Assembly: GCF_001548395.1 (NCBI RefSeq)
Contig: NZ_AP017367.1
Coordinates: 4,377,001 to 4,441,000 of the forward strand
DNA length: 64,000 bases
DNA from: Leptolyngbya sp. O-77
GTDB taxonomy: Bacteria > Cyanobacteriota > Cyanobacteriia > Elainellales > Elainellaceae
Reading direction: 5' to 3'
The translations under genes were made by a program, and so were the position numbers. Below, one piece after another: positions 54,309-63,656 of this stretch (positions are counted from its first letter, which is position 1; each line of letters opens with the position of its first letter). Below the pieces are notes generated by a model. It saw only the letters and a program-made list of their open reading frames with translations. It was not told the origin of the DNA and did no database searches.

Positions 54309-55459
54309 GGCAGGTTTTTAATACATCGAGGGTCGAGCAGCGTTGCCTTTTCCGGCTCACGCGGAAACCAGAAAGCCGTGCGCTTGCAAACTTCCACCAG
54401 CATCAGCATCACGGGCACCTCAATCAGCACACCCACCACGGTCGCCAGCGCTGCACCAGAGTTGAGGCCAAAGAGCGTGACAGCCGTGGCGATCGCCACT
54501 TCAAAGTGATTACTCGCGCCAATCATGGCTGCGGGAGCTGCGTCTTCGTAGGAAAGTCCCAGCTTTTGCGCCGCCACGTAAGAAATTAGAAAAATAAAGT
54601 TCGTCTGCACAAACAGCGGCACTGCAATTAGCAAGATGTGCAGCGGATTTTGTACAATCAGGTCGCCTTTGAAAGCAAACAGCAGCACCAGCGTCGTCAG
54701 CAGCGCCACCACCGCCACCGGGCTGAGATAGCGCAAAAACACCTGCTCAAACCAGGCTTTGCCCTTGTGCTGCAAAATCCAGCTGCGCGACATCGCCCCC
54801 GCCAACAGCGGCAGCCCCACATAAATCAGCACCGATAGCACAATGGTTTCCCAGGGCACTGCGAGATTGTTCGCCGCCAGCAGCCAGCGTCCCAGCGGCG
54901 CATATAGAAATAGCATCGCAAGGGAATTGACCGCCACCATTACCAGTGTCAAGCCCTGATTGCCAAAGGACAGGTAGCCCCACATCAGCACCATCGCCGT
55001 ACAGGGCGCAATGCCCAGCAAAATTGTCCCGGCGATGTAGGAGTTTGCCAGCGAGATTTCGTTTCCCCGGATGACTTCTGTTCCAGTAATCAGCGAACGG
55101 AATAGATATCCTAAAAAGAATTGGGCAAAGGCGACCATTGTGAACGGCTTGATGAACCAGTTCACCACCAGCGTCAGCAGCACTGGGCGGGGCGTTCGAG
55201 CGGCTCTCTTAGCCTGCGAAAAATCAATCTTCACCATGATGGGATACATCATGAAGAACAGGCAAATGGCAATGGGAATGGAAACCTGATAAACACTCAT
55301 GCGATCTAGGGCGATCGCCACATTGGGAAACAATCGACCCAACGCAATGCCTGCCAAAATGCACAGAAACACCCACAGCGTCAGGTATCGCTCAAAGAAG
55401 CTGAGATGTCCTCCTGCCTGCACGTGCTGAGGAGGGGATGGAGATTTATCGAAAGACAT
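54305..55459 (-). CDS. acr3: ACR3-family arsenite efflux transporter
   Basis: 384 residues with about ten transmembrane helices. The ACR3 signature GIAPCTAMVLMWGYLSFGNQGLTLV contains the conserved cysteine essential for arsenite transport, and ASNHFEVAIATAVTLFG is the second conserved block. It exports As(III), coupled to protons, out of the cytoplasm. The gene lies between arsJ (120 bp upstream) and the phosphatase gene (4-bp overlap) on the same strand. Confidence 0.94.
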   Translation of the reverse strand: MSFDKSPSPPQHVQAGGHLSFFERYLTLWVFLCILAGIALGRLFPNVAIALDRMSVYQVSIPIAICLFFMMYPIMVKIDFSQAKRAARTPRPVLLTLVVNWFIKPFTMVAFAQFFLGYLFRSLITGTEVIRGNEISLANSYIAGTILLGIAPCTAMVLMWGYLSFGNQGLTLVMVAVNSLAMLFLYAPLGRWLLAANNLAVPWETIVLSVLIYVGLPLLAGAMSRSWILQHKGKAWFEQVFLRYLSPVAVVALLTTLVLLFAFKGDLIVQNPLHILLIAVPLFVQTNFIFLISYVAAQKLGLSYEDAAPAAMIGASNHFEVAIATAVTLFGLNSGAALATVVGVLIEVPVMLMLVEVCKRTAFWFPREPEKATLLDPRCIKNLP

Positions 55460-55578
55460 AAGATTTATCGAAAGACATAAACAATCACGGTAAGCGGAAA
55501 GCCGTTCAACAGATCGTGAAACGGGTGGCGGCAGTCGTCCAGCATCTCACGCAGCCTACATTCTAGCGATCGCCCTCC

Positions 55579-56835
55579 CTAGTCTCCATCTCCCCCTTTC
55601 CAAGCGACGGACGGAAGCGGCTTGGGATCGGGCAGCTTTAGCTCGATCAGCCAGGCCGCCAGCACAAACAGGCTCGACACCCAGAGGCAGCCCACTAGCC
55701 CAAAAAGCTGATAGACCAGCCCCGACAGCACCGTTCCCGCCAGGCGACCCGCCGAGTTTGCCATGTAATAAAACCCCACGTTGAGCGCTACTTTGTCATC
55801 ATCGGTGAACGCCAGTACAAGATAGGAATGCACCGCTGAGTTGAACGCAAAGATGAGGCCAAAGATCGCCAAACCAATCACGATCACTGCATCATGGGGA
55901 AGACTGCTGATGAGTCCGAGGGCGATCGCCGCTGGAACGGCTGTCAGAATCAGCGTCCAAAACTGAATCGTCGCAGCGCGGGGCGGCTGTCCGCCATTAA
56001 AGCGACGCAACAGAGTCGGCGCGAGGAATTGAATGATCCCATAGCCAATCACCCAGCAGGCCAGGAAACCGCCCGCCTGAAAGAACGACCAGCCCAACAC
56101 ACTCCGCAGGAAAACCGGAAGCCCCACGACAAACCATACATCACGCGAGCCAAACAGGAAGAACCGCGCCAGCGACAGGATATTAATCTCCCGGCTCTTA
56201 GAAAAAAGCTGCGTAAACTTCACCTTAGACTTGATCTTGCCCATGCCGCTGGGCAGGAAAAAGCCTGTTAGCAAAATCAGCGCCAGACCCGCCGCCATGA
56301 TCCAGAGCGATCGCTCAAACCCAAACAGCGCCAGCAGCGCCGCCCCCAAAAAGAAACCCACACCCTTCAGCGCGTTTTTGGAACCCGTCAGCACTGCCAC
56401 CCACTTAAACAGCGACGACTGCGCCTCCTGCGGCACGACTAGCCGAATCGCGCTCTTGGAACTCATCTTGGTCAGGTCTTTGGCGATACCTGACAACGCC
56501 TGCGACACCATCACATATAGCACCGCCAACCACTGCGCCCAGTCGCGATTCAGCCACGACAGCATTAGCAGCGCCACCACCTGAAGCGCAATCCCCGCAT
56601 ACAGCGTCACCCTTAGACCCAGTTGCGACCCGATCCACCCGCCCAAAAAGTTCGTAACAATGCCAAAGATCTCGTAAAACAGAAACAGAAACGCGATTTC
56701 CAGCGGCGTATAGCCAATTTCGTTGAAATACAGCAGCACCAGCATCCGCAGCGCCCCGTCTGTAAGCGTAAAGCCCCAATAGGCCAAGGTGACAAGGGCG
56801 TAGTTTTTGACGTTAGCAGCTTGGGTGACAGTCAT
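55579..56835 (-). CDS. arsJ: Organoarsenical efflux MFS transporter ArsJ
   Basis: About 418 residues from ATG 56835 (MTVTQAANVKNYALVTLAYW). The open frame to 56982 overlaps the upstream gap gene and is not the start. Twelve transmembrane segments of the major facilitator type are present. NYALVTLAYWGFTLTDGALRMLVLLYFNEIGY and KDLTKMSSKSAIRLVVP are typical of ArsJ. ArsJ exports 1-arseno-3-phosphoglycerate made by the neighbouring GAPDH, which then falls apart outside the cell. The pair confers arsenate resistance without reduction. Confidence 0.93.
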   Translation of the reverse strand: MTVTQAANVKNYALVTLAYWGFTLTDGALRMLVLLYFNEIGYTPLEIAFLFLFYEIFGIVTNFLGGWIGSQLGLRVTLYAGIALQVVALLMLSWLNRDWAQWLAVLYVMVSQALSGIAKDLTKMSSKSAIRLVVPQEAQSSLFKWVAVLTGSKNALKGVGFFLGAALLALFGFERSLWIMAAGLALILLTGFFLPSGMGKIKSKVKFTQLFSKSREINILSLARFFLFGSRDVWFVVGLPVFLRSVLGWSFFQAGGFLACWVIGYGIIQFLAPTLLRRFNGGQPPRAATIQFWTLILTAVPAAIALGLISSLPHDAVIVIGLAIFGLIFAFNSAVHSYLVLAFTDDDKVALNVGFYYMANSAGRLAGTVLSGLVYQLFGLVGCLWVSSLFVLAAWLIELKLPDPKPLPSVAWKGGDGD

Positions 56836-56906
56836 AGAAAGGTTGGGGAAAGGTTGGGGTGACGGGGTGTGGGGAGTGAGGCTGACGATGGGTTTGGGAC
56901 GCTCGA

Positions 56907-57938
56907 TCATGTCCGCAGAACCGCTACCTTCCTTGCCAGTTCTACCATCCGGTTCGCGTAGCCCCACTCGTTGTCGTACCACGCCAGAATTTTGACCTGC
57001 GTGTCGTCGATGACCATCGTGGAGAGCGCGTCGATGATGCTGGAGCGGGGATCGTCTTTGTAGTCGATAGAGACGAGGGGGCGCTCTTCGTAGCCGAGGA
57101 TGCCTTTTAGTGGGGTGGTTTCGGCAGCAGTTTTGAGAAGCTGGTTCACCTCTTCAACGGTCGTAGGGCGAGCGACTTCAAATACGCAGTCGGTAAGGGA
57201 GGCGTTGAGCAGGGGGACACGGACAGCGAGACCGTTGAGTTTGCCCTGGAGTTCGGGATAGATGAGGGCGATCGCCGTTGCAGAACCCGTCGTCGTGGGA
57301 ATCAGCGACATCCCCGTAGCGCGGGCGCGGCGCAGGTCTTTGTGGGGCGCGTCTACGATCGTCTGCGTGTTGGTGTGGTCGTGAATCGTGGTGATCAAAC
57401 CATGCTTAATGCCGATGCCTTCGTGAATCACCTTCACTACGGGCGCAAGACAGTTCGTGGTGCAAGAAGCCGCCGTTAGCAGGTGATGCTCAGCCGGATT
57501 GTAGCGGTGGTCATTCACGCCCATTACCACATTCAGCGCCCCCGTTTTCACCGGAGCCGCCACAATCACCTTCTGCACACCACGCTTGAAATATGGCTCC
57601 AGCGTTTCCACTGTGCGGAACTTGCCCGACGCTTCTAGCACCAGCTCTACGCCGGTCTCTTCCCAGGGCACCTCGCCAGGGCTGCTGTATTCGCTAAAGC
57701 TGAGGGTGTGGTCATCAATGCGGAGGCGATCGCCCTCTGCCGCCACCTCATGTCCCCAGCGCCCATGCACCGAGTCAAAGGTCAGCAGGTGCGCCGCGCA
57801 TTCCGCCCCGCCTTTGATCTCGTTAATGTGGACAAATTCCAGCTCAGGAACAGCCCAGCCCGCCCGCAGCACTAGCCGTCCGATTCGTCCAAAGCCGTTG
57901 ATCCCAACTCGAATGGGGGAGGTGTGTGTAATGGCCAT
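56907..57938 (-). CDS. gap: Glyceraldehyde-3-phosphate dehydrogenase of the ars operon
   Basis: A 343-residue NAD-dependent GAPDH. GINGFGRIGRLVLRA is the nucleotide loop and AASCTTNCLAPVVKV holds the catalytic cysteine near residue 157. It lies 71 bp before arsJ on the same strand, as in known arsJ operons where this enzyme uses arsenate in place of phosphate to make 1-arseno-3-phosphoglycerate for ArsJ. The sequence alone does not show whether it also serves glycolysis or the Calvin cycle. Confidence 0.93.
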   Translation of the reverse strand: MAITHTSPIRVGINGFGRIGRLVLRAGWAVPELEFVHINEIKGGAECAAHLLTFDSVHGRWGHEVAAEGDRLRIDDHTLSFSEYSSPGEVPWEETGVELVLEASGKFRTVETLEPYFKRGVQKVIVAAPVKTGALNVVMGVNDHRYNPAEHHLLTAASCTTNCLAPVVKVIHEGIGIKHGLITTIHDHTNTQTIVDAPHKDLRRARATGMSLIPTTTGSATAIALIYPELQGKLNGLAVRVPLLNASLTDCVFEVARPTTVEEVNQLLKTAAETTPLKGILGYEERPLVSIDYKDDPRSSIIDALSTMVIDDTQVKILAWYDNEWGYANRMVELARKVAVLRT

Positions 57939-58039
57939 GCGGGATCAGAGGGTAGGAGATTGCAGAGTAAGACTTGAAATCAAGCAGACAAAGTTTAGCC
58001 ATGAGACTAAAACTTTGCCTGCGTTTTGTCGAGTGCTGC

Positions 58040-59162
58040 TTAGAAGGCGGCTTCTTTTTGCAGCAGGTCTTCCAGTTTCAGGTTGGTGGGGGCTGATCCA
58101 GCAAATACGGTTCCCACCTTGCCCGTTTGGAAGTGGGTCAGGGCAATGTTGTAGACCTCGTCGGGTAGGGGGATATAACCGACAACCCTTGCCAAAAATC
58201 GGCCGTTGTTAAGGTAGTACTCCACAAACTCTTTGAGCTTGGGATTCTTCTCAGCAGAATCAGCGTTGACGTAGATAAAGAGCGGGCGTGCCAGGGGTTG
58301 ATAAATTCCTTCTCGAACTGCCTCTGCGGAGGGTTCGACTGGGCCCGCGCCATTGTCGATTGGCACGGCTCGCAGCAGGGTGCGACTTTCTTCAAAGTAG
58401 GCAAGACCAAAATAGCCCAGCGCATTGGGGTTGTTGCGAACGCCACGCACCAAGTCGTAGTCATTTTCGCTGGCGTTGTAGTCTTTGCGGCTCGCACCAG
58501 AGCGACCGACGATCGCCTCGGTGAAATAGTCAAAGGTGCCCGAGTCGCTGCCCGCGCCATAGAGTTCTAAGGGGCGATCGGGGAAGCTAGGGCGCACCTG
58601 ATTCCAGCGCGTGATCCGGCCTTCGGCGCTAGGTTCCCAAATCTTTTTCAGCTCTGCCACTGTCAGCGCATCCACCCCAGGTATTGTCTCGATGAACTGC
58701 GACGGTGAGGGCATCAAAAGGCAACAGGCAGTTCGTAATACCGAAACACCCGCAGACTTGCATGCCGCCCATCTCGCTCTGGGTGATGGGGCGAGAGGCA
58801 TTGCTAATGTCTGTTTCGCCCGCACAGAATTTGCGAAATCCGCCGGAGGTTCCTGAAAACTCAACCTTGATCTCTGGTTCATCTTCGCGCTCAAAGGCAT
58901 ATTCCTTAACGACTTCATCGGTAATGGGATAGACCGTACTGGAGCCATCGATGGTGATTGTCTCTTCGGCAGGGGCGATCGCCACGCCCTGAGCATTGGT
59001 AGCCGCAGGCACGCCCGGCGATTCTGTAACAATGGGCGGTGTCGGCACGCTGCACGCCACCGCCATGATTCCAGCGGCGATCGCCACTCCTGAATATCGA
59101 ATCCACGAATACCGAGTCCAATTTTTAGCTGAAACCTTATTCATTACTTTCATGGCTTTCAT
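58040..59162 (-). CDS. pstS: PstS-like phosphate/arsenate-binding lipoprotein in the ars operon, frameshifted
   Basis: A periplasmic phosphate-binding protein, about 373 residues when corrected. Lipoprotein signal IAAGIMAVACS (lipobox Cys near residue 28 from ATG 59162). ITIDGSSTVYPIT and VEFSGTSGGFRKFCAGETDISNASRPI are the anion-binding loops. Extra bases at 58768-58770 (ccc), 58741-58742 (cc), 58713-58716 (aaaa) and 58675-58678 (cccc) scramble the frame. Between the last two, FDALTVAVHRDNTW is back in frame. The rest continues in the 58040 frame (GAGSDSGTFDYFTEAIVG...). It follows arsR by 386 bp and precedes gap by 101 bp. Confidence 0.88.
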
Positions 59163-59548
59163 GAGTATCCTTACCTCTTTGAAGCACCAGGATTCCAAAG
59201 TGACACCAGCATTGTGCGATCGCGCCACTCCACAACCCACGTCAACCGGAACACAGATGCCTTAAGTTTATTTTTCGTAGTCGCTAAAAAATCTAGAGAG
59301 CCGTTCTGCCAGATCTACTAAGCTCCTTAAGCCATGCCAGCCCTCGCTAGCTCGTCAAAGTAAGTTTTCAAACTTAAATTCTTCAAACCTAGACAGCTTG
59401 CCTGATTAAACTAGACAAGCTAAGAAGCCAAACTAAGAAATATTGATACATCAATCAAACTTGATAAGTCAAGCGTAGCTGTGTCCTAAAACACAGAATT
59501 TGCCAACGTTTTGTAAATTTGGAATCGCCATCCGCTAAAGCGATTTCC
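59163..59548. other. Intergenic region between arsR and pstS
   Basis: AT-rich and non-coding, with the operator-like repeats at 59443-59465. It probably holds a second promoter for the pstS-gap-arsJ-acr3-phosphatase part of the operon. Confidence 0.55.
59443..59465. promoter_or_regulatory. Candidate ArsR operator: overlapping TTGAT/ATCAA inverted repeats
   Basis: TTGATACATCAA (59443-59454) and ATCAAACTTGAT (59454-59465) are two adjacent perfect inverted repeats built from the same half-site. ArsR/SmtB proteins bind AT-rich interrupted palindromes of this kind. The position between arsR and pstS fits autogenous control of the operon. Confidence 0.55.
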
Positions 59549-59869
59549 TTAAGCGCAGGGCCGCCCCGGTCGTGCTGGGTTACAGCGTCTCAACTCAGCC
59601 AAAAACTGCTCCAGCAATTCAAACTGCGGCAAATTCAGACTGTAATAGGTCCAGCGTCCTTCTTGCCGAGCTATCACGAGTTCGGCGTCGCGCAGCGCCT
59701 TCAGATGAAACGACAGCTTAGACTGCGACACCTCCAGCACATCGCACAGATCGCACACGCACATTTCCTGAGTCCGCAGCGCGTCGATCACTTGCAGCCG
59801 CAGCGGCTCAGACAGGGCGTGAAATCCGGCAAGGGTTTGGGCAGGAGTGAGGGCGATCGCTTCAGTCAT
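59549..59869 (-). CDS. arsR: ArsR-family arsenite-responsive repressor
   Basis: 106 residues, winged helix. Cys37, Cys39 and Cys42 in EMCVCDLCDVLEVSQSKLSFHLKAL place the metalloid-binding CVC(x2)C in the DNA-recognition helix, as in classical ArsR. Further cysteines lie at the C-terminus (RRCNPARPGRPCA). Binding As(III) would release DNA and open the ars operon. It is the first gene of the leftward block; three 12-bp repeats precede it. Confidence 0.93.
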   Translation of the reverse strand: MTEAIALTPAQTLAGFHALSEPLRLQVIDALRTQEMCVCDLCDVLEVSQSKLSFHLKALRDAELVIARQEGRWTYYSLNLPQFELLEQFLAELRRCNPARPGRPCA

Positions 59870-60340
59870 TCTGCCTGTTGAAAAAATCTTGGGTGCAATC
59901 TTGGGTACAATCTTGGGTGCAAAGAAGCGCTATGAGCAGGCAACGAACTAAATGCGCCAGCCGCTGGGGAACTACCGCCAATCGCCGCAATGCTCAAGTA
60001 TTTCCATTCTACGGGTCGTCTGGCAGATGCTGCGCCTCCAGACTCCGGTTTTGAGAGCTACAAGTCTCTCGATATCAGGCTTTGATCATTGCCGCCGGGC
60101 CACAACTTTCAGCCTGCACATAGAATAGATCTGCTAAGATGCAGATTCGTGGCATGATATCCGGTCTGGGTGCCGCGCTGGGCAATTCTTTAACGCAACT
60201 GGCTTCAAAGTAGGTTGCAGACTCAAACTTGCTAGCTCAAGGCAGTTTGTCAGGAATCGGGCCTAACAATTGACCCTTTTTCGATCTGCGGCAGGCCGGC
60301 GTTTCAAACGGCGCGGATCGACCCTACTTCTGGAGTTTTA
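59870..60340. other. Intergenic region between arsR and the DEAD-box helicase gene
   Basis: Divergent promoters should lie here. The only structure noted is the 12-bp triple repeat at 59885-59920. A long 5' leader of the helicase mRNA, as reported for cold-inducible cyanobacterial helicases, is possible but not shown. Confidence 0.4.
59885..59920. repeat. 12-bp tandem repeat upstream of arsR
   Basis: Three units of aatcttgggtRc, 15 bp before the arsR ATG, where a leader or repressor site would be. Confidence 0.8.
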
Positions 60341-61758
60341 ATGTCCTTTTCTGAACTCGGACTGGCCGATGAGATTGTCCGCGCCGTAGCTGCACGCGGC
60401 TACACCACCCCTACCCCAATCCAGGCGAAAGCCATCCCCGCAGTGCTGGCCGGGCATGACCTACTCGCCAGCGCCCAAACCGGAACCGGAAAAACCGCCG
60501 GTTTTACACTACCCATTCTGCACCTGCTGGCGGCCGCAGGACTCAGCGCCTCCCCCGGCAAGCCCATGCCGCGCGTTCCCGTGCGATCGCTCGTCCTCAC
60601 GCCCACCCGCGAACTAGCCGCCCAAGTCGAAGAAAGTATCCGCGAATATGGTCAGTTTTTGCCCCTGCGCTCCACCGTCGTCTATGGCGGTGTGGGAATG
60701 CAGCCCCAGGTGCAGCGGCTGCGCGGCCGGATAGACATCCTGGTGGCCACGCCAGGGCGGCTGCTGGATCATGTGCAGCAGGGCACGGTGGATTTGTCGC
60801 GGGTGGAAATCCTGGTGCTGGATGAAGCCGATCGAATGCTGGATATGGGCTTTTTGCCCGACATTCGCCGCATCCTGGCGCAACTGCCCAAGCAGCGCCA
60901 AAACCTGCTGTTTTCTGCCACATTTTCGAGCGACATCAAGAAGCTGGCGGCCGGTCTGCTGCACAACCCTGTCACCATCGAAGTCGCTCCGCCCAACGCC
61001 ACCGCCGATCTGGTGGAGCAAAAGGTTTACCCGGTCGATCGAGACAAAAAGCGCCAACTGCTGACCCACCTGATCCAGGAAAACAACTGGTTTCAGGTGC
61101 TGGTGTTTACGCGCACCAAGCATGGCGCAGATCATTTAGTGAAACACCTGACCACGCACCGCATTGCCGCTATGGCAATCCACGGCAACAAGAGCCAGGC
61201 CGCCCGCACCCGCGCCCTGGCCCAGTTCAAAGACGGCAGCCTGCAAGTGCTGGTGGCGACGGACATCGCCTCTCGCGGCATCGACATCAGCGAACTGCCG
61301 CACGTCATTAACTTTGACCTGCCCCATGTTCCCGAAGACTATGTGCATCGCATCGGGCGCACCGGGCGGGCCGGCACCGAGGGCGAGGCGGCCTCGCTAG
61401 TCTGCGTAGACGAGCTAAAGCTGCTGGCAGATATCGAAAAACTGATCCGGCGATCGCTCCCTCAGGAAATCGTCCCTGGCTTTGAACCCGACCTGAACGC
61501 CAAGCCAGAACCCATCCCCAAACGGGCGCAACCGTCAGGCGGGCGGGGCGCGGGCGATCGGGTGGCGGGTCGGGCGGCGGGTCGTCGCGCTCACATTCTG
61601 ACAAAGCGCCGGGTCGCGCTGCTGCGAAAACTGCCTCGCCGGGCCGGGGCGATCGCCCTAAACCCAGTAGCAACACAGACAGCACCGATCCCAGCCGCCG
61701 TCGATCTCGCCCTGGCTCTCCGGGTTCCCGTCGCTCTGCCCGTCGCCCCGCTAGCTAA
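60341..61758 (+). CDS. DEAD-box RNA helicase (RhlE-like), C-terminal frame shifted
   Basis: An RNA-unwinding ATPase. AQTGTGKT is at residues 45-52, VLDEADRMLDMGF near 165, FSATF near 193, and HRIGRTGRAG near 335. The core ends near RAQPSGG. In the uncorrected frame the tail runs on to 61882, antisense to the next gene. One frame over from about 61540, in a G-rich run, the tail reads RGRSGGGSGGGSS..., then basic RS-rich sequence ending RRPAS with TAA at 61756-61758. That is a normal low-complexity RhlE tail, so I place the end there. RhlE/CrhR-type helicases act in ribosome assembly and cold response. Confidence 0.88.
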
Positions 61759-61766
61759 GGTCGGGA

Positions 61767-63032
61767 TTACAAATAATTCAGCGGGTCAACGGGTTCACCG
61801 TTTTTGCGGACTTCAAAATGTAGGTGCGGCCCGGTGGAAAAGCCCGTGGAACCCACAGCGGCGATCGCCTCTCCCCGGCTGACCGCCTGCCCTTCAGACA
61901 CATATACACGGCTGGCGTGGGCATAGAGCGTGGTGATACCGTTGCCATGATCGACAATCACTGATCGCCCGTAGCCGCCATACCAGCCAGAGTAAATCAC
62001 CACGCCGCTATTGGCAGCGCGAATCGGAGTGCCCGTCGGTGCGCCAAAGTCGATGCCCGCGTGGAAGCGGCGATAGCCCAGAATCGGATGGACGCGATAG
62101 CCAAAGCCACTGGTTAGCCGCCCATCAGCAGGAATGCTCATAATACCGTTGCCGCGAATCACAATCCGGCTGCGCGACGCGGCGGCGAGGCGCTGGCGAA
62201 TCAGGTTTGCCAGACTGGCAGAATCGCGAGCCAACTGCTCTTCGGCTTCTTCTAGCGCCTGCTGATCCTGCTTGAGCCGGGTAATCAGTTCTTCCTGGGT
62301 AGCCGCCTGCTGCTGATATTCCGCCCTCTGAGACTGGAGTTCCTGGGTAATTAGGGCAATCTCATTTTTCTGGCGCTCGACAGCGCGATGCCGGGCCACT
62401 AGCTCGTCCGACTGTCGCTTGAGATCCACCAAAAACTGGTTGTCTGCCTGATAAACCCGCCGGAGTTGATAGCGCCGTTCTAGAAATTCGTTCAGGTTTT
62501 GGCTTTGCAGCAGCACGGCCCAGCCGCTGCTGTCCTTTTGTCGCTGCAAGAAGCGCAGCCGCGCCACAGTGGCAAACTGCTGCTGCTGATAACGTTCCTC
62601 TGCTTGGGCCAATTCTTCCTGAAGCTGAACCAGGCGCGTGTTGGCATCTTTTAGCTTCTTTTCGTTTTGTTGAATCTGGGCAGTCGTCGTGTTGATGCGG
62701 TCTTCCAGCGAGTCGAGCTTCTGCTGGGCAGAGTTTTCCAGATTTTCGAGCTGGTTGCGCTGCTGATTTAGGGTCGATCGCTTTTGCTCGACCTGCTGCC
62801 GCTGTTGCCGGAGAGTATCCACTGAGGGCGAGGCCTGAGCAAGGACTGTGGGCAGGGCGATCGCCCCCGATTGAACCGTCCCCGATTGAAGCACCGCAGA
62901 TTGTGCCAAAACTCGCATTCCCACACTTCCCAGCAGCAGCACCGCCAGCACCAGCGCTATCCCCGCAGAAGAGCGACCAGCGCGACGCTGCCAAAGGCGA
63001 TTAAGACGATTCCAGACCCTCGATTGACCCAC
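61767..63032 (-). CDS. M23 peptidoglycan endopeptidase with coiled coil (EnvC/NlpD-like)
   Basis: 421 residues. One N-terminal signal or TM segment (IALVLAVLLLGSVGMRVLAQ, about residues 25-44) precedes a long coiled coil at about residues 75-275 rich in Q, E and L, and a C-terminal LytM domain. The domain has zinc ligands His324 and Asp328 (HAGIDFG) and His403/His405 in GPHLHFEV. All ligands are present, so it is probably an active peptide-cutting enzyme of the periplasm involved in cell separation. I keep GTG 63032; this overlaps the upstream LysE-type gene by 76 bp. A later start would lose part of the signal anchor. Confidence 0.88.
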   Translation of the reverse strand: MGQSRVWNRLNRLWQRRAGRSSAGIALVLAVLLLGSVGMRVLAQSAVLQSGTVQSGAIALPTVLAQASPSVDTLRQQRQQVEQKRSTLNQQRNQLENLENSAQQKLDSLEDRINTTTAQIQQNEKKLKDANTRLVQLQEELAQAEERYQQQQFATVARLRFLQRQKDSSGWAVLLQSQNLNEFLERRYQLRRVYQADNQFLVDLKRQSDELVARHRAVERQKNEIALITQELQSQRAEYQQQAATQEELITRLKQDQQALEEAEEQLARDSASLANLIRQRLAAASRSRIVIRGNGIMSIPADGRLTSGFGYRVHPILGYRRFHAGIDFGAPTGTPIRAANSGVVIYSGWYGGYGRSVIVDHGNGITTLYAHASRVYVSEGQAVSRGEAIAAVGSTGFSTGPHLHFEVRKNGEPVDPLNYL

Positions 63033-63592
63033 TGTAAGCTGTTGGTTTTAGAAAAGGATGCTCGAAACAGACTGACACCGCCGCTCAGCAGCAGCCACCA
63101 CAGCGCCGACCCCAAAAACACACCCAGCACCGTTACCGTAGCCGCCAACAGGTCACCGCTAGAACTCGCCAGCCCCAGCCCAGCAAACACCGCCGCAAAG
63201 GACATGATAGTTGCTGGATTTGTCAGCGTTAACAAAATTGTCGAAAGATAGGCACCCCATAGCCCAGCGGCCCGAATTTTGCCGTCGCTCGAAGCGGCCG
63301 CTGTGGCTGGCTGGGCGAGGAAGGTCTGCACCCCAAGGTAAATCAGAAACAGCCCGCCGACGAGACGAAACCACCCAGCTTGACCAATCAGGATAGCAGA
63401 GATCAGGGTCAATCCGTACGCGGCGATCGCCCCATATATAGCGTCTGCTGTGGCCGCGCCCAAACCCGATAATAACCCCGCCAGTTGCCCCTGAGTCAAT
63501 GTCCGCCGAATGCACAGCACACCAATTGGGCCAACCGGAGCAGCAATCGAAAACCCTATTAGTAGACCACGGGCAAACAGGGAGAGGTTCAT
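62957..63592 (-). CDS. LysE-family amino acid/metabolite exporter
   Basis: 211 residues with six transmembrane helices typical of LysE/RhtB exporters. The signature GFSIAAPVGPIGVLCIRRTLTQGQLAGLLSGLGAATADAIYG is at residues 13-54, and LLTLTNPATIMSF follows near residue 120. It exports small amino acids or related metabolites driven by the proton gradient. The substrate is unknown. The 3' end overlaps the M23 peptidase start by 76 bp in another frame, so the two are translated from one message. The divergent-looking Lrp gene is upstream on the same strand. Confidence 0.9.
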   Translation of the reverse strand: MNLSLFARGLLIGFSIAAPVGPIGVLCIRRTLTQGQLAGLLSGLGAATADAIYGAIAAYGLTLISAILIGQAGWFRLVGGLFLIYLGVQTFLAQPATAAASSDGKIRAAGLWGAYLSTILLTLTNPATIMSFAAVFAGLGLASSSGDLLAATVTVLGVFLGSALWWLLLSGGVSLFRASFSKTNSLQWVNRGSGIVLIAFGSVALVALLRG

Positions 63593-63656
63593 TGTCGTTG
63601 AGGGGTTAGGGTCATGGGCTGATAGGAAGTTGGGGTTGTTCTATCACGCCAACCCT

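Noticed and set aside
61759..61882. Extended C-terminus of the DEAD-box helicase
   Set aside because: This part is antisense to the M23 peptidase LytM domain. A frame change in a G-rich run gives a normal RhlE-type tail ending at 61758.
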